Assembly: GCA_033980235.1 (NCBI GenBank)
Contig: CM067075.1
Coordinates: 34,730,385 to 34,794,384, forward strand
Length of the DNA: 64,000 nucleotides
Direction: 5' to 3'
From: Diadema setosum
Taxonomy: Eukaryota > Echinodermata > Echinoidea > Diadematoida > Diadematidae
Shown piece by piece: positions 11,597 through 22,993 of this stretch. The stretch's first letter is position 1, and every line of letters starts with the position of its first letter. The position numbers and the translations under genes were made by a program. The notes under the pieces are model-generated. The model saw nothing but the letters and a program-made list of their open reading frames with translations. It was not told the origin of the DNA and did no database searches.

Positions 11597-12622
11597 GGGT
11601 TGCTGAATGTGGGTGTGGGATGATTTATGTTTTGGTTAATCAGGGGTTATGGGGTTGGGGATTGGATTTGAAGAAGGATAGTTATAAATGGTATGACAGA
11701 TGTTGGTACTGAGGATTTAATATTTAGGATAGATGTAGGCCCTACATTTGTTTCGGTGGGGGGGGGGGGGGTGGTCGGGTTTTTTATGACTGATTTCATT
11801 CTAGATTTGTGTAATGTATTTGTGTTTTTTATGTATATGCCCTTGTAAGTAAGAAGGTGTTACATGATCCTAACCAATATATTCAAGGGGTATAGGTTTG
11901 GTAGGGCCCTACGTGTCAAAACTTTCTCGTGAAGAAATTATTAGTAGGGTTGGTCTGTTATTGAGTTATCTATGTTCAAGTGAGATTATTAAGTAGTATA
12001 AATAGACAAATGGATTTGTTTGTGTTTCGACTTTCGAATTGCCATTTGTAACTTTTTTGTTCATTTTACACCCAGAATGGGTCTATTTATGAATGATTGG
12101 CATGAAATCAATAAATATCAAGGGGAAAAAAGTGTTGAGTTGGTTTATTTGCATTATGAAGATTTGTTTGATTGTTTGTTGGTGTTTGTTTGTATTACGT
12201 ATTTATTAGCGGTGTGCAATGGCAGTTCGTTTGTGCTAAAATCAACTAACGATTGACAAATTATTTACGGCGTGTGGAAATTATTCGCTCATGCATAAAG
12301 CATGCCAAACCTATTCTGGGACAAAGAATAGTGGTATGGACGTTGTAGTTAAGACTGATGGAACAAAATGACTGCAGTGAAAAATGAACAAAGACAGATA
12401 ACATTTGGGGAGGGTACCTCCCTCGTATCAGGGAGGTGAGACATCCCTGCTCGTATGTATTTTCTCTCGGTCTCTATCTCGCTTAGCTCGCCTCAACGCT
12501 GATATTGGTTAACAGACACACCCATACTATTTTTAGATCAACACTGGTGTGAACTCTTTAAAGACGAGCTCATACACGCTGAAGGCATTTTCAAGTTTGT
12601 TCGCACAAATATCAAAACACTA

Positions 12623-12734
12623 CGGAGCCCGCCAGGTGACATGAGGAAAAAAAATCTGCATGGATTATTGCGTTCCCTCGCAATGATCCATGCAGATTTT
12701 TTTTTTTTTCCCTCATGTCACCTGGCGGCCTCCG
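12623..12734. mobile_element. 112-bp near-perfect palindrome nested in element copy 1
   Basis: The arms, CGGAG(C/G)CCGCCAGGTGACATGAGG followed by an A-run and TCTGCATGGAT, mirror each other around a short centre containing TTGCG...CGCAA. Element copy 2 lacks this segment at the corresponding place (about 32,820-32,860), so it is a later insertion of a foldback or MITE type. Confidence 0.75.
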
Positions 12735-12857
12735 CAAAACACAAACACAAACAGACACGTAGGCATACAGGCACACGTATAAACACAGACGAACAAACCA
12801 CTACCACTATACAACCACCACACATGCACAGTTTCTACATATTGTATTATTATACTC

Positions 12858-12859
<2 letters not shown>

Positions 12860-12889
<30 letters not shown>
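12860..12889. repeat. (CA)n microsatellite
   Basis: About 15 CA dinucleotides inside the 14-mer element. Confidence 0.9.
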
Positions 12890-12892
<3 letters not shown>

Positions 12893-13001
12893 CTATACGG
12901 AAACTCATACACAAGTCACTTATTGTACTCACCTACAAATCATACACCATGTGTACACAGCACATATCATGCAGCTCACAACACACACAACACACAAAAA
13001 C

Positions 13002-13002
<1 letters not shown>

Positions 13003-13041
<39 letters not shown>
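13003..13041. repeat. (CA)n microsatellite
   Basis: About 19 CA dinucleotides near the right end of the 14-mer element. A shorter run is at the same relative place in element copy 2 (about 33,036-33,059). Confidence 0.9.
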
Positions 13042-13043
<2 letters not shown>

Positions 13044-13082
13044 ACGCATAACTAACTAGTCATACCCATCCCACCAAAGCTT

Positions 13083-13170
13083 AAAGGGGCATTCCAGACG
13101 ATTTTCATAATTTCACATCATGTAGCACATAAATCGACAACTCCATGTATAGATTTGTGGAATTTATTGT
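13083..13170. repeat. Interspersed repeat 'AAAGGGGCATTCCAGACGA'
   Basis: About 85 bases ('cattccagacgattttcat ... cgacaactccatg') recur almost unchanged at 36,735-36,825. The second site lies in a different sequence context, which points to a dispersed repeat. Confidence 0.7.
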
Positions 13171-13548
13171 AGTTCTTGAGCAGAGAAACAATACTTTGAA
13201 AGGTCCTAAACAAATTACACTGAACAAGGATGATGACATAGGAGGTTCACATATTTCAGAAATGTAGCAGTGTAATTCAATTACAATACCGCTTGCTTGC
13301 GAGTTCACCTGTGTATAATCTGTACATGCCTTTTTCTTTTGTTCTGGTTCCTTGAGCCCCAACTCATGCATTCTTATGGTTACTCTGCCATGTCATCATC
13401 CTTGTTCATTGCAATTTGTTCTAGATTTTGAAAATATTCTTATTCTTCATCCCAAGTATCACAAATTCTGAAACTCTATCCTCAATTTAACTAATTTACA
13501 ATCCGTGAGGGGGCAAAAATCCGTGTCGCAACAATTTTTTTTGCCATC

Positions 13549-13712
13549 ACGGATTGTCGCCTTCGAGGTCAAAAATTGGGAACTGCACAAGCGTCACGGA
13601 TTGTCGCCAGACGACAATCCGTGACGGGGGCGACAATCCGTGCCGCCAACCCCGTCACGGATTGTCGCCCCGAGCCGGAGGCGACAATCCGTGCAGGGGC
13701 GACAATACGTGT
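13549..13712. repeat. Right-end 14-mer array, element copy 1
   Basis: About seven copies of CACGGATTGTCGCC or its complement, some back to back so that they can pair into hairpins. Two carry single-base changes. Confidence 0.85.
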
Positions 13713-13725
13713 CGCAACACCCGCG

Positions 13726-15771
13726 TTTGTGCATGTCATATTAAAAGCTGAGCTGAAATTCGTTGGTAAGAAAATAAATGGGATATACTTGTGCAATGGC
13801 TTGGTTTATCGTCGGCGGCATTCAATGTTGGTATTAGTTACGTTGATGGTACAGTTTTCGTCAGTATTCTGCTAGATAATTAGAAACTATTTATTAGAAA
13901 TTCTATATTGAAATTATTAAATTCCAAGTATACGATTCGAAAAAGATTTTAAAATCTATTATATAAAAATCGGCTCTGAAATGGCTGACATATGAAAAAC
14001 CAAGGCGGCCATAAGAAATGGTGGGTCCCATTTTATATTATGATTATTTTTTTTTATATCTCTGTCATTTCAAAACCCATCTTAATCAAAGTAACGTTTA
14101 ATTCCTCTTGGAACTGTATTCTCTCTCTACCATTTTAAAGTAACGGTTCCCAATTGTCTAAAAAAGTTAAAATCTGAATCAATATCGCAACCAAACTATG
14201 CTATGCCTTAAAGGGGCAAGAGCTTATCCTCTGAGTTAGCTACCCTTTAAGTTAAGGAACACCGTCCAAACGTAACTCCTAACTCCCTGCTTTTCAACAT
14301 CCATTCTATGGAGAGTGCAGGGTAATGAATTGAATAGGAAGTCCATTAGCGACATCTACGAAGGAAAAGACCTAAGAAACTGGGAATTCCAGCCTGATTT
14401 CTTGATGCTACGCTGTCTTTTATTATTTCATTCCATGCACATGAGAAATAATAAATTGACCATGCAGTGAACTCTTTTCAGTGTAGTCAGTATGGACTGA
14501 TCGATAAAACTGTTCGAAGAGAATAAAGTAACTGTTCGATGGAAATGCAGCAATTGAATCCTGATACTTTTCATTCGTGGTGCAATTTCTTCGCTTCACC
14601 GTGAGTATGTTTGGTTGTTGTTGTTTTTATTTGTTTTTTTTGGAGGGGGATAAAAAAATCTCAAGTAAATTATTTTATGTTACCCGTAAATCTCCACTCC
14701 CCCCCCCCCCCCCCTTATACACATACTTCTTTATTTGTTTTTACTTTAACTTTTCGGGAACTATAATGTATGACAGGGCTTTACACGCGCACTAAGAATC
14801 GTTTTATCTGGATACGGTTAAAGACAAGCAATTAGGAATAATATCTAAGATGTTTGAGAGAAATACAGCATAGAATGGAATCATTACAAAGCTGTTCTTG
14901 CGTGGAGTTCCTTATATTGCACCGGATTGTCAGCAAGCTGTACAATATCTGTTCATGTGACAATAATATCAGTACAACCATCCAGATATGTTTCGTTTTT
15001 ATCCAATAATTTAGTTCAAATGTCCTATCCTGTTTCTTGTTTCTTCTAAGCAGAAATCGTTGACTTGTTGTTGTGGCATTTGCTTAGGCTTTTAGGTTCT
15101 GATACTTACTGATAATTATACCTGTATAGGATTGTCAGACAAGTTTAAAATAGGAGGCCAAGGACTGTTATTATCAGGTTCACCAATAATGTTGCAACTA
15201 AGGTTTGAAGTCGCTAGAATATTCAGGAAGGCACGTCGGTAATAATTATGTTGGTCATAATGATTGAACCTGTGTAACTTTCACTCAACTTATCTGCAAG
15301 GCTGTAAATATCACAGGGGTGCGGATCGATTGTCAAAGTGTGTGTGTGTGTGTGTGTGTGTCTGTGTGTCTGTCTGTCTGTCTGTCTGTCTGCCTGCCTA
15401 GGGAGGGGGTGGGAGTGCGTCAGGGGAAGCAACAAGGGTAGTACTCATGCAGGGGCCGGGGGCGTTTTTCAGTTTGTGTGTGTGTGGGTGGGTGTGGGTG
15501 TGCATTTTTTTTTTTTTTTTTTAGGGGGAGGCTACGGGACAGGGGAGGAGTTAAAAGTCAATTGTACCCTGTTTAGATGGGAAGAATCTAAGGGCGGAAT
15601 AGTCGAAAATTGAAATTCATGGGGGGGGTTGATTCTTTTTCGATTTTTCTTTATAAGATTCGAATGTGCAATGGTGGGGGGGGGGGGGGAGTAGCAAAAT
15701 CCTCCAAACTACACCAAGGATGTAGGATGAGATATCTCTGGTAGAGATCAGTGATTTCTAGCAATTTTATT
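13726..15771. other. Spacer upstream of GPCR copy 3
   Basis: Resumes the receptor-unit spacer after the 14-mer element. It contains a foldback MITE-like block at about 13,960-14,110 (arms around 'gaaatggctgacatatg' and its inverse), the 'cattccatgcacatgag' landmark at about 14,430, poly-C at 14,699-14,714 and a (TG)n/(TCTG)n run at 15,337-15,397. No gene is seen. Confidence 0.7.
15337..15397. repeat. Compound (TG)n(TCTG)n microsatellite
   Basis: A GT run passes into TCTG tetramers and then TGCC variants. Confidence 0.9.
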
Positions 15772-15958
15772 TCTACGCAGAGAGGTCATTGCGCAACTCG
15801 CTCCAATGCGCCTGCGTATCGCGGATGTTTTTCTATTGGTCGAACCCCAACTGCAACAATGATGTGTTTGGTTTTTGCTTCAAATCCTGTGGGAGTGACA
15901 GGTTCGACAATGTTATCTGTCCCAGATGGGGTACAAATAGACATTTTCCGAGAAGTCA
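15772..15958 (+). promoter_or_regulatory. Promoter of GPCR copy 3
   Basis: Shows the same element order as the other copies, with TTGCGCAACTCG, a CCAAT word, GCGCCTGCG and a CTATTGG word. The box is TACAAATA (15,932-15,939) and the initiator-like TCATATC has its A at 15,958, 26 bp downstream. Confidence 0.7.
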
Positions 15959-16705
15959 TATCCAATGAGATTACGACATACTCTCAGCATCGTTCTCGCC
16001 ATCATCCCAACTTGTGAAGAGAGCCTATAGTCAGACTTTTATCGTAAGTGCCAATATATTCATTTCCAGCTTTGCCTTCTCTATCTGATCGGACAGTTTC
16101 TTAGGACTACAAACATACAATGTATTTTGATACCGTGGAATTTTTGATCTTCGGATACAGCACGCTTACTCGAACCAGCCTTCTTTTTCTTCTTCTTCTT
16201 ATTTGTCCTCGTTTTTATCACCTAGCAAAGCATTATAAATTCACAAGTTCCAATTTCCAATTTCCACTGCATGTTGCTATACATCTGTTGCAGTCATAGC
16301 AGGTTTATGGTTGCTCTGACCCATGTATGTAGGGTTTCATTTCGATATCAAATACTGTTGAGAACTTTTTTTCTTTATTTACGTGACTTATGCCATTTAT
16401 TTCTCACAGTACCTGAACAATAAATGAAAGAGTGTGCCACTGAAACTACATCAATTTTAGACTATCAAGATGGACTTTCTGAATACTTAGTAAAACATTT
16501 GCAAACAGCAAAATTAGAGATTTCAAGCATTATGAGTTTTACCGAATAGAAAAGATATTTTCATCACTTTCATTCAATTTCCTTCCAAAGTTCATCATGA
16601 GAATTTTGATTCTTAATCTTTGTTGTCTTGTTACCTGCTTAAATATCTGTATATGTCACTTCAAAACGTAATTCGAGTTCGATCGTTTATCTTCTTCCAC
16701 TATAG
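15958..16705 (+). other. Non-coding exon 1 and 5' UTR intron, GPCR copy 3
   Basis: Exon 1 is 15,958-16,043. The donor GTAAGT is at 16,044-16,049. The acceptor 'ccactatag' ends at 16,705, 28 bases before the chosen ATG. Confidence 0.6.
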
Positions 16706-16733
16706 AGATATCGGAGACGTAGTCTTCGCCATC

Positions 16734-17912
16734 ATGTGGTCTTTGGTTGTAGCGATTGGTATCATAGTCCCCAGAAGCATAGCATCACCCATTGAAGCAT
16801 TTTCTGGTAAAAGCGTCATCTCGATGGACCGAACCATAGACATAGAGGGTACAGGAACTCCAGGAATTCCCGGAAGCAATTTGCCAGGGAATTCCTCTGC
16901 CGAAAGTGACGAGACAAATCAACCAGGTGATCCACCAAAGCTTGACCAATTTAGGTGGGTATGGGTCTTTGAGTGGACGTGGGTGAATGGTCTGGAGATG
17001 AGCTGTGCCTTCGTTGGGATACTAGGAAACCTGCTTGTTATCCTCGCATTACGGATGCAAGTAGGAGTCAATAAACATTCGACCGACATCTTCATCGGAG
17101 CACTGGCAGTTTCTGATCTACTGACATCCATTTCTATCCTACCTTTACCTCTTGCTGTCAGGGTGCCGCGTAATCCAGTTGGTTCGCTCTACTGTAAGTT
17201 TGCATTCATGCGTTACTTTATGTGGGTCCCAGTCCACATGTCTATTTATACTCTTGTAGGAATAGCAATCGAACGCATGATTGCAGTGGTGAGTCCACTC
17301 CATTTCCGATCTTATGTCACCACTCGCAAAATTTATTCATACATATCGGCGGTGTGTGTTTTCTCGTTTACATCGTGTCTCTATACTGCTGAAATGTCGG
17401 TGGTTAACAGCAGCTGTAAGTTCCTTCAAGAGGACAAGTTCACGAAAACGATCATTTTCTACGTACTCATGATCAGGTTTTTCTTCCCTGTCACCATTAT
17501 AATCGTAACGCAGTCGGTAACGGCATTGTCACTCCATCGTCAATCACGCCGTGCGCGCAAGGGTCTTTCTCAGTCCTCCTCGGTATCGTCCACTCACATA
17601 CGAGCTCGCAACCGTTTGGCCGAGCTGACCTTCCTCATTGTCATGACATACATTTTGACATTTGCTCCTCCTCATTTGACTGCCTTGGTATATGTCCTGC
17701 AGGGAAAGGTGAACTCGTCCCTACGTAGTCCTCTTCACAGCGCTGTGTCTGTACTGATTTGTGTCAACTCTTGCGCCAACCCTTTCATATACGCATCCCA
17801 GTACCCAAAATTCCGAGCTGCTATTAGAAATGTTTTCAAATGCAAGCGGGCTGTCAACCGGGAACATCTCTTTTCTACTGTGGAAAAGTCATATAAAACA
17901 CAGAATCAATAA
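16734..17912 (+). CDS. Rhodopsin-class GPCR (copy 3)
   Basis: 392 residues from the MWSLVVAIG methionine. The frame is open for another 38 codons upstream, but those codons overlap the intron and acceptor conserved in the family, so the later ATG is preferred. Features: signal-peptide-like start, an N-terminus with NSS sites, GNLLVILAL in TM1, LAVSDLL in TM2, the Cys pair (SLYCKF and SSCKF), ERM in place of D/ERY after TM3, a basic third intracellular loop (RRARKGLSQ), and NPFIY in TM7. The conserved tail ends in STVEKSYKTQNQ. TM6 has APPHL, a second proline not seen in the other copies. It is expected to be a seven-helix plasma-membrane receptor coupled to G proteins. The ligand is unknown. 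Confidence 0.9.
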   Translation: MWSLVVAIGIIVPRSIASPIEAFSGKSVISMDRTIDIEGTGTPGIPGSNLPGNSSAESDETNQPGDPPKLDQFRWVWVFEWTWVNGLEMSCAFVGILGNLLVILALRMQVGVNKHSTDIFIGALAVSDLLTSISILPLPLAVRVPRNPVGSLYCKFAFMRYFMWVPVHMSIYTLVGIAIERMIAVVSPLHFRSYVTTRKIYSYISAVCVFSFTSCLYTAEMSVVNSSCKFLQEDKFTKTIIFYVLMIRFFFPVTIIIVTQSVTALSLHRQSRRARKGLSQSSSVSSTHIRARNRLAELTFLIVMTYILTFAPPHLTALVYVLQGKVNSSLRSPLHSAVSVLICVNSCANPFIYASQYPKFRAAIRNVFKCKRAVNREHLFSTVEKSYKTQNQ

Positions 17913-18062
17913 TGCGTGCAAGTGTTCCCACTCCTATATTATGTTACGATATGACTCTGGGCTATACCCTCGTACATCAAAGCAAAAACCCTCTACTGGA
18001 AGTCGATTAATATCAGGGGGATGGGAGTAGTATTACGTTAGTCCTGCTTAGAATTAAATAGA

Positions 18063-18068
18063 AATAAA
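18063..18068 (+). terminator. Possible poly(A) signal, GPCR copy 3
   Basis: First AATAAA downstream of the copy 3 stop codon, about 150 bases away. Copies 4 and 5 also have AATAAA within 160-210 bases of the stop. Confidence 0.4.
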
Positions 18069-19304
18069 ACTTAATGTCACACCTATACATCGAGTATAAA
18101 CAACATCATGCAAAAACTGAAGCTATATGGGCAAATAACATTGGCAATGGCCGTAGCTTGTCTTAGAGGAATCAAAATGCATCAGTGACTGGATCAACTA
18201 TGCAACTACCTATCAAAGAACGTTGGTGAGGAACATCCATTTTTGGTTAAATAATAAAGCTGAAAATCTTTTCCTCAAAACCGAGACCAAAATTTCAAGA
18301 AATGCGAGGGAAATTTTTCTACGTTATTCAGGGGAGTTATTGGATGAAGCACGTTCATGTTTTTACGAATGGAATCACTGATGATTGAATGCTAATCCAA
18401 AAACACGGGACTCGAAAATCGCTGAGAGATATTGATTGGACTAGTCTAGAAGTGACAACGGAACTTCACATATTAGGCCAATATTGCCTTATGAATAGTA
18501 AAACATTGAACGCAAAGTTGACAGTTTACCTTATTTCGAGGGTGCTGAATTCGAGTCTGGGTGATACAACTTTGGATGGTTGAGGATTTTTAGATATCCA
18601 TGCCCCTCGAAATAGAGTAAAACCATCAAAAACGTTAGGCGGACGGTAAGCAAGTTTAGGCCCAAAATCTTGCTTTGGCACCCAGACTATACAAAGTATA
18701 ACCAACCTTCGGAATACACTCACCATATTTCGCTTTCTCATTAACAAATCGTCGGAATAAGGAACCTTATTTCATTTTCTTATTAAACACATTTCGGACA
18801 AACGAAGAATAATGGTGAACTATAACGCGGGAAATGAAACTCGGCCCGCTTTCGAATGAGGAAAGATTATGGCAAAGAAGAGTTGGATTCGAGTAGAAAA
18901 CAACACCTACACCTACAATATAACACTTTTTCCGAGCAGTAAGTAGCAGGAAAAAAGTGACACACGTGCTATTCAAACACAAATTAGCGGCCCTATTGAG
19001 AAAGACTAATTTCGACTTCGCTACGAAGACTCATACCACTCAAGACTCCTGTAGTACCATCTCCCGTCTCACTGTGTCCCGAAGTCCAGTTGAATCTCAT
19101 TATTTGATTTTGTTTAGACTTGATCGTCAAAACTTTAAACCAGGTTGCAAAATCATAAAAGTCGGATTCAAAATGGACACTCACACACACACACACACAT
19201 GCACACATACGCACACCGTACAACGAACTTCGTTATCAAATACTGTAAGGTTCGTTGAAGTCAGGTAAGACGGATAAACGTGACTTGTTATATCAATAGG
19301 ATTC

Positions 19305-19339
19305 CCCAGTGCCGTATATATATCATATACGGCACTGGG
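19305..19339. repeat. Perfect hairpin near copy 3
   Basis: CCCAGTGCCGTATAT and its exact complement are separated by about five bases. Copies 2 and 4 lack it at the matching place. Confidence 0.8.
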
Positions 19340-20167
19340 TTTCCCCGGTCAATTTCATACCTCTGTCAGTCAAATTCCTTTAATCCGCATTCAAATTTAC
19401 ATATCGCACGCACGAGCAAATTATTCGGGCATTCAAATTTAGAATCAGAACGATCAATTTCATTATGACTGCAAATAAGAGTACGTGTACCTTCAAAACT
19501 ATAGGTTTTTATGAAAAGATATCTGTTGCTGAAAAAAAATGTCCGAATAAGAAGTCGCAGATCCGGGGGGGGGGGGGGGGGGCGACACTACCACAAATGG
19601 AAATGTGCTTGTGAATGTGCGCTTACGTTTGTCGAGATACAGCTCTCATATTCACCATACCAACGTGAGTTAGAAATGTATTGATTTGAGGTAATTCTTC
19701 ATATATTAACTTCTTTTACTGAAATGTGAATGCTCCAAGATCTAACATTATCATAACATACAGCATACTTTGTGCTGAAACTGCAAATTAAATGTGTACA
19801 ACGTAATGTAGATATCAATTTATCTGTCACTGCCAGAGAAACATGTTAGTGTGTCAAAGTTTCAACAACTTTTGATGACAACATATGTCTCGCTATCATA
19901 GTGGGGCTATATTTCATATTATGTTACTTTCAATAAAAAACTGGTTTGGCATTAGCGTTCCGCAGCCTACGTTATATCTACCTATTAAGGAATGATTTTC
20001 GCCTTTCGTTGTAAACCTTTTAACGACGACCATTTGTTCCAGTGATAACGAAAAGCTCTCACTTTAACTAAAAAATGATATGAACATAATGAGGCATTAG
20101 AAGTACTACATATAACTCATGAACACCCTTTACCCAATGACAGAATTTCTGACGGGTAATTTAAACG

Positions 20168-20168
<1 letters not shown>

Positions 20169-20200
<32 letters not shown>
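20169..20200. repeat. (TG)n microsatellite
   Basis: About 15 TG dinucleotides. The same spacer position carries (TG)n at 29,513-29,538, and element copy 1 inserted there after copy 2. Confidence 0.9.
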
Positions 20201-20201
<1 letters not shown>

Positions 20202-20869
20202 GTGTCACTGTAACAATCAAGGAATTTATTGGGCAGAAGATGAATGGGATATTTCCACAATGGCTTGGTTTATCTTCGGCATTCAATATCAATTGGTATT
20301 AATTACGTTCAGATAGTATATTTTTTGGTTTATGGAACATACAATTCTTAAAAGAATAAAACTTTTTTTTATAAAAATCGGATTTGAAATGGCTTAGATA
20401 TCCAAAACCAAAGAGATCCTAATAAAAAAGCAATTGAATCTTATTTCTTTTTTAAGATTAAAAACGAAAAAATACCTATTTCACACTATCGACTGATATT
20501 TGACGGCCACTTTGGATATCTGAAGACTTCAGCGATAATAAGCTTCCAGCAACCATATTCGAAATCAGCACCACTAATATAGCTTAAAACCAACATTTGT
20601 TTTTGTTTTACTTTTTGTCATCTTAAAGGAAATATGCCTTATAATGTTCGTAACGGTATCAGGAAGTGCATTGCTCCAATGGTAATGAAAAAAATTTAGT
20701 CACTTTACAGAAAATGAAACAAAATATGAAGCATTAAAACTTTCACATGATTCACAAGCATCCTTTATTCAGCGACAGAATTTCTACAGTGTAATTTCAC
20801 GTGTGTGTGCATGACTGTCATTGTAACAGCCGAGCGAAAATTCGTTGGTCAAAGGATAATAGAGATTTG

Positions 20870-20871
<2 letters not shown>

Positions 20872-20950
<79 letters not shown>
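20872..20950. repeat. Expanded (TTG)n microsatellite
   Basis: About 26-27 uninterrupted triplets. The 60-70 residue poly-Cys and poly-Val frames across it are artefacts of the repeat. Confidence 0.95.
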
Positions 20951-21876
20951 GACAGCAGGTTTATCTTCGGCATTCAACGATGGCATTGATTCCTTGATTT
21001 CAGTATCCTTTCTTTAGGAGAGAGCAGGGTAAGGAATTGAACAGAAAATCTATAAGCGACATTTCGAAAGGAAAAAACCTAAGATACTGATGATTCCAGA
21101 TTGATCTCTTGATGGTTCGGTGTCTTTTGATGTTTCATTCCAGGCACAAGAGAGGAATAAATTGAAAATGGAGCGAGCTCTTTTCATCGTATTCAGTATG
21201 AACTGATCGAAATAAAGCACTTGTAATGTTCAATAAAAAATAAAGTAACTGAATATCTGCTACTTCCTTTTCGCAGTGTATTTTCTTGGTCTCACCGCAT
21301 TCTTAGTTGCTGTTGTTGTTTGGGACATTAAAAACAATGAATGATTGTGATGTTACCCGTAAATCTCCCCTCCCCCTTCCCTCACTAGAGAAATACTTAT
21401 TAATTCACTGTCGTTTACTTTACTTTAACTTTTTGGGAACAATGGTGTAGAACAGGACTGACACACGCAGTAAGAAGAATTATATCTAACACATTTTGAA
21501 AGAAATAAAGCAAGGAAAGGAATCAATGCAAAACTGTTCTTGTGTCAAGCTGTTTCTTTTGGAATTTAGTGTCAATCAACTATACAATATTTTTCATGTG
21601 ACAACAATGTCAACATAACCATCCAAATATATGTCTCGTTCGTATGCAATGTCATTGCTTCAATTCACTTGTTCCTTATTGTCTCTTTTTTAAAAGGAAT
21701 CGAGACATTTTGCAATTGAATTCGCATCTTCTTATTCTCAATGGTAACCACCCTCCCCCCCCCCCCCCCCTTAACCGGGAAGAATCTAAGGACAAAATCT
21801 TTCGAAATTGAAATTCATGGGTGCAGGATTCTTGATTTTATTATTGCTCTATTTATTTTCTTGGCTAGCGACAAGA

Positions 21877-21879
<3 letters not shown>

Positions 21880-21930
<51 letters not shown>

Positions 21931-21940
21931 GTGTGTGTGC
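21880..21940. repeat. (GT)n microsatellite
   Basis: About 30 GT dinucleotides with one GC interruption, at the place matching 5601-5646. Confidence 0.95.
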
Positions 21941-22112
21941 AGCCTCCCCCTTCACCAGTCCCGCAACCCCTGTCGTGGTTGGGTCAAGGGTTGTTATGGT
22001 TACACCCTTCCCCTCCAAACTACACCAACTATACGGAGGAGAGGATACCATCTGAATTTAGCCAGCACTGATCTAATGTAGATATCATGCACCGATTCGT
22101 AGCTATTCAATC

Positions 22113-22302
22113 TCTGCGCAGAACAGTTATTGCGCAATTCGTTCCAATGCGTCTGCGTATTTCAGGTGTTTTTTCTATTGGTTGTACTCGAACTGCGACA
22201 ATGACGTGCTCAGTTTTTGCTTCGAATCGTGTAATGAGAAATAGGTTCAACAATGTTATCTGTCCGAGATGGGGTATAAATAGACATCTTCGGAGAAGTC
22301 CA
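22113..22302 (+). promoter_or_regulatory. Promoter of GPCR copy 4
   Basis: Contains TCTGCGCAGA, TTGCGCAATTCG, CCAAT, GCGTCTGCG, CTATTGG, TGACGTG and TATAAATA (22,275-22,282). The initiator-like CCAATTC has its A at 22,302, 27 bp after the box starts. Confidence 0.75.
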
Positions 22303-22960
22303 ATTCAATAAGACTACGACACACTGTCAGCATCGTTTACGCCATAATCCAGACTTGTGAAGAGTGTGTATACCTTTGACGTAAGTTGCGTTATATTCTG
22401 TTACAGCTTTTCCGTTTGTATCTGATGGGTGAGTTTATTTGAAGTACAGGCATAACTATTTTGATGATGTGGGATTTTCGTTCTCAGATAAAGCACACAT
22501 GTTCCAGTCATTGCTGGTTTGTGAATGTTTTACCAATGAATGTAGGCTTGTTTGATCTCTGCACTAAATGTTACTTTTTTTCATGAACATGATTTATGTC
22601 ATTGTTGTTGTTTTTTCACTGTAACTGAACAATGAATAAAATATGCACCACTGAAACTTCACCAATATTATAGTTATCAGGATGTACTTTGTGTGGAGTT
22701 CTTGGCCAAAAAAAAAAAAAAAAATGCAAACAGCAAAATTCGACATACTAAATATGAATTCTTCAAATTTCAAGAATTTTGTGTTTTACAGAAATAGCAA
22801 ACCTTTTCATGTCATCTCTTCTTTGCAATATTCCGGCAATTTCGATAATAGAATTTAATAGGTGAGAGTTAATCTCCGTTGTGGTATTGCCAGCCTGAAT
22901 ATCTTAATACGTCATTTCAAAACTTAATTCGAGTCCGATCGTTTATATTTCTTGTTGTAG
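22302..22960 (+). other. Non-coding exon 1 and 5' UTR intron, GPCR copy 4
   Basis: Exon 1 is 22,302-22,380. The donor GTAAGT is at 22,381-22,386 and the acceptor 'cttgttgtag' ends at 22,960. Confidence 0.65.
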
Positions 22961-22993
22961 GAGATATCAGAGACTGACGCACGCTTCGCCATC

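Larger units (their letters stand above)
10807..13719. mobile_element. Non-autonomous DNA transposon with 14-mer arrays, copy 1
   Basis: A 2,913-bp element bounded by TGTTGCGACAC and its inverse, flanked by a 6-bp direct repeat. Both ends carry clusters of CACGGATTGTCGCC in mixed orientation: four at the left (10,815-10,890) and about seven at the right (13,549-13,712). The interior matches copy 2 at 31,009-33,353 in the same orientation. It holds CA/GT microsatellites and a 'tccgaaggttcgttattcc' inverted repeat near 11,400-11,560. No transposase is visible. The arrays resemble subterminal transposase-binding sites. Confidence 0.8.
17913..22112. other. 3' flank of copy 3 and spacer before copy 4
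   Basis: Carries the receptor-unit spacer without a large insertion, so it is the best local reference for the unit. It contains a hairpin at 19,305-19,339, a G-tract near 19,565, (TG)n and (TTG)n runs, and foldback remnants near 20,370-20,430. No conserved ORF is seen. Confidence 0.7.

Noticed and set aside
13549..13712. CRISPR-like array of 14-mers
   Set aside because: Animal DNA, units in both orientations with irregular short spacing, and positioned at transposon ends.
16620..16733. Upstream start for GPCR copy 3 (38 extra residues)
   Set aside because: These codons overlap the 5' UTR intron and acceptor conserved in all copies. The MWSLVV start is shared by the family.
20801..21017. 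Poly-Cys and poly-Val frames
   Set aside because: They are direct translations of the (TTG)n microsatellite.
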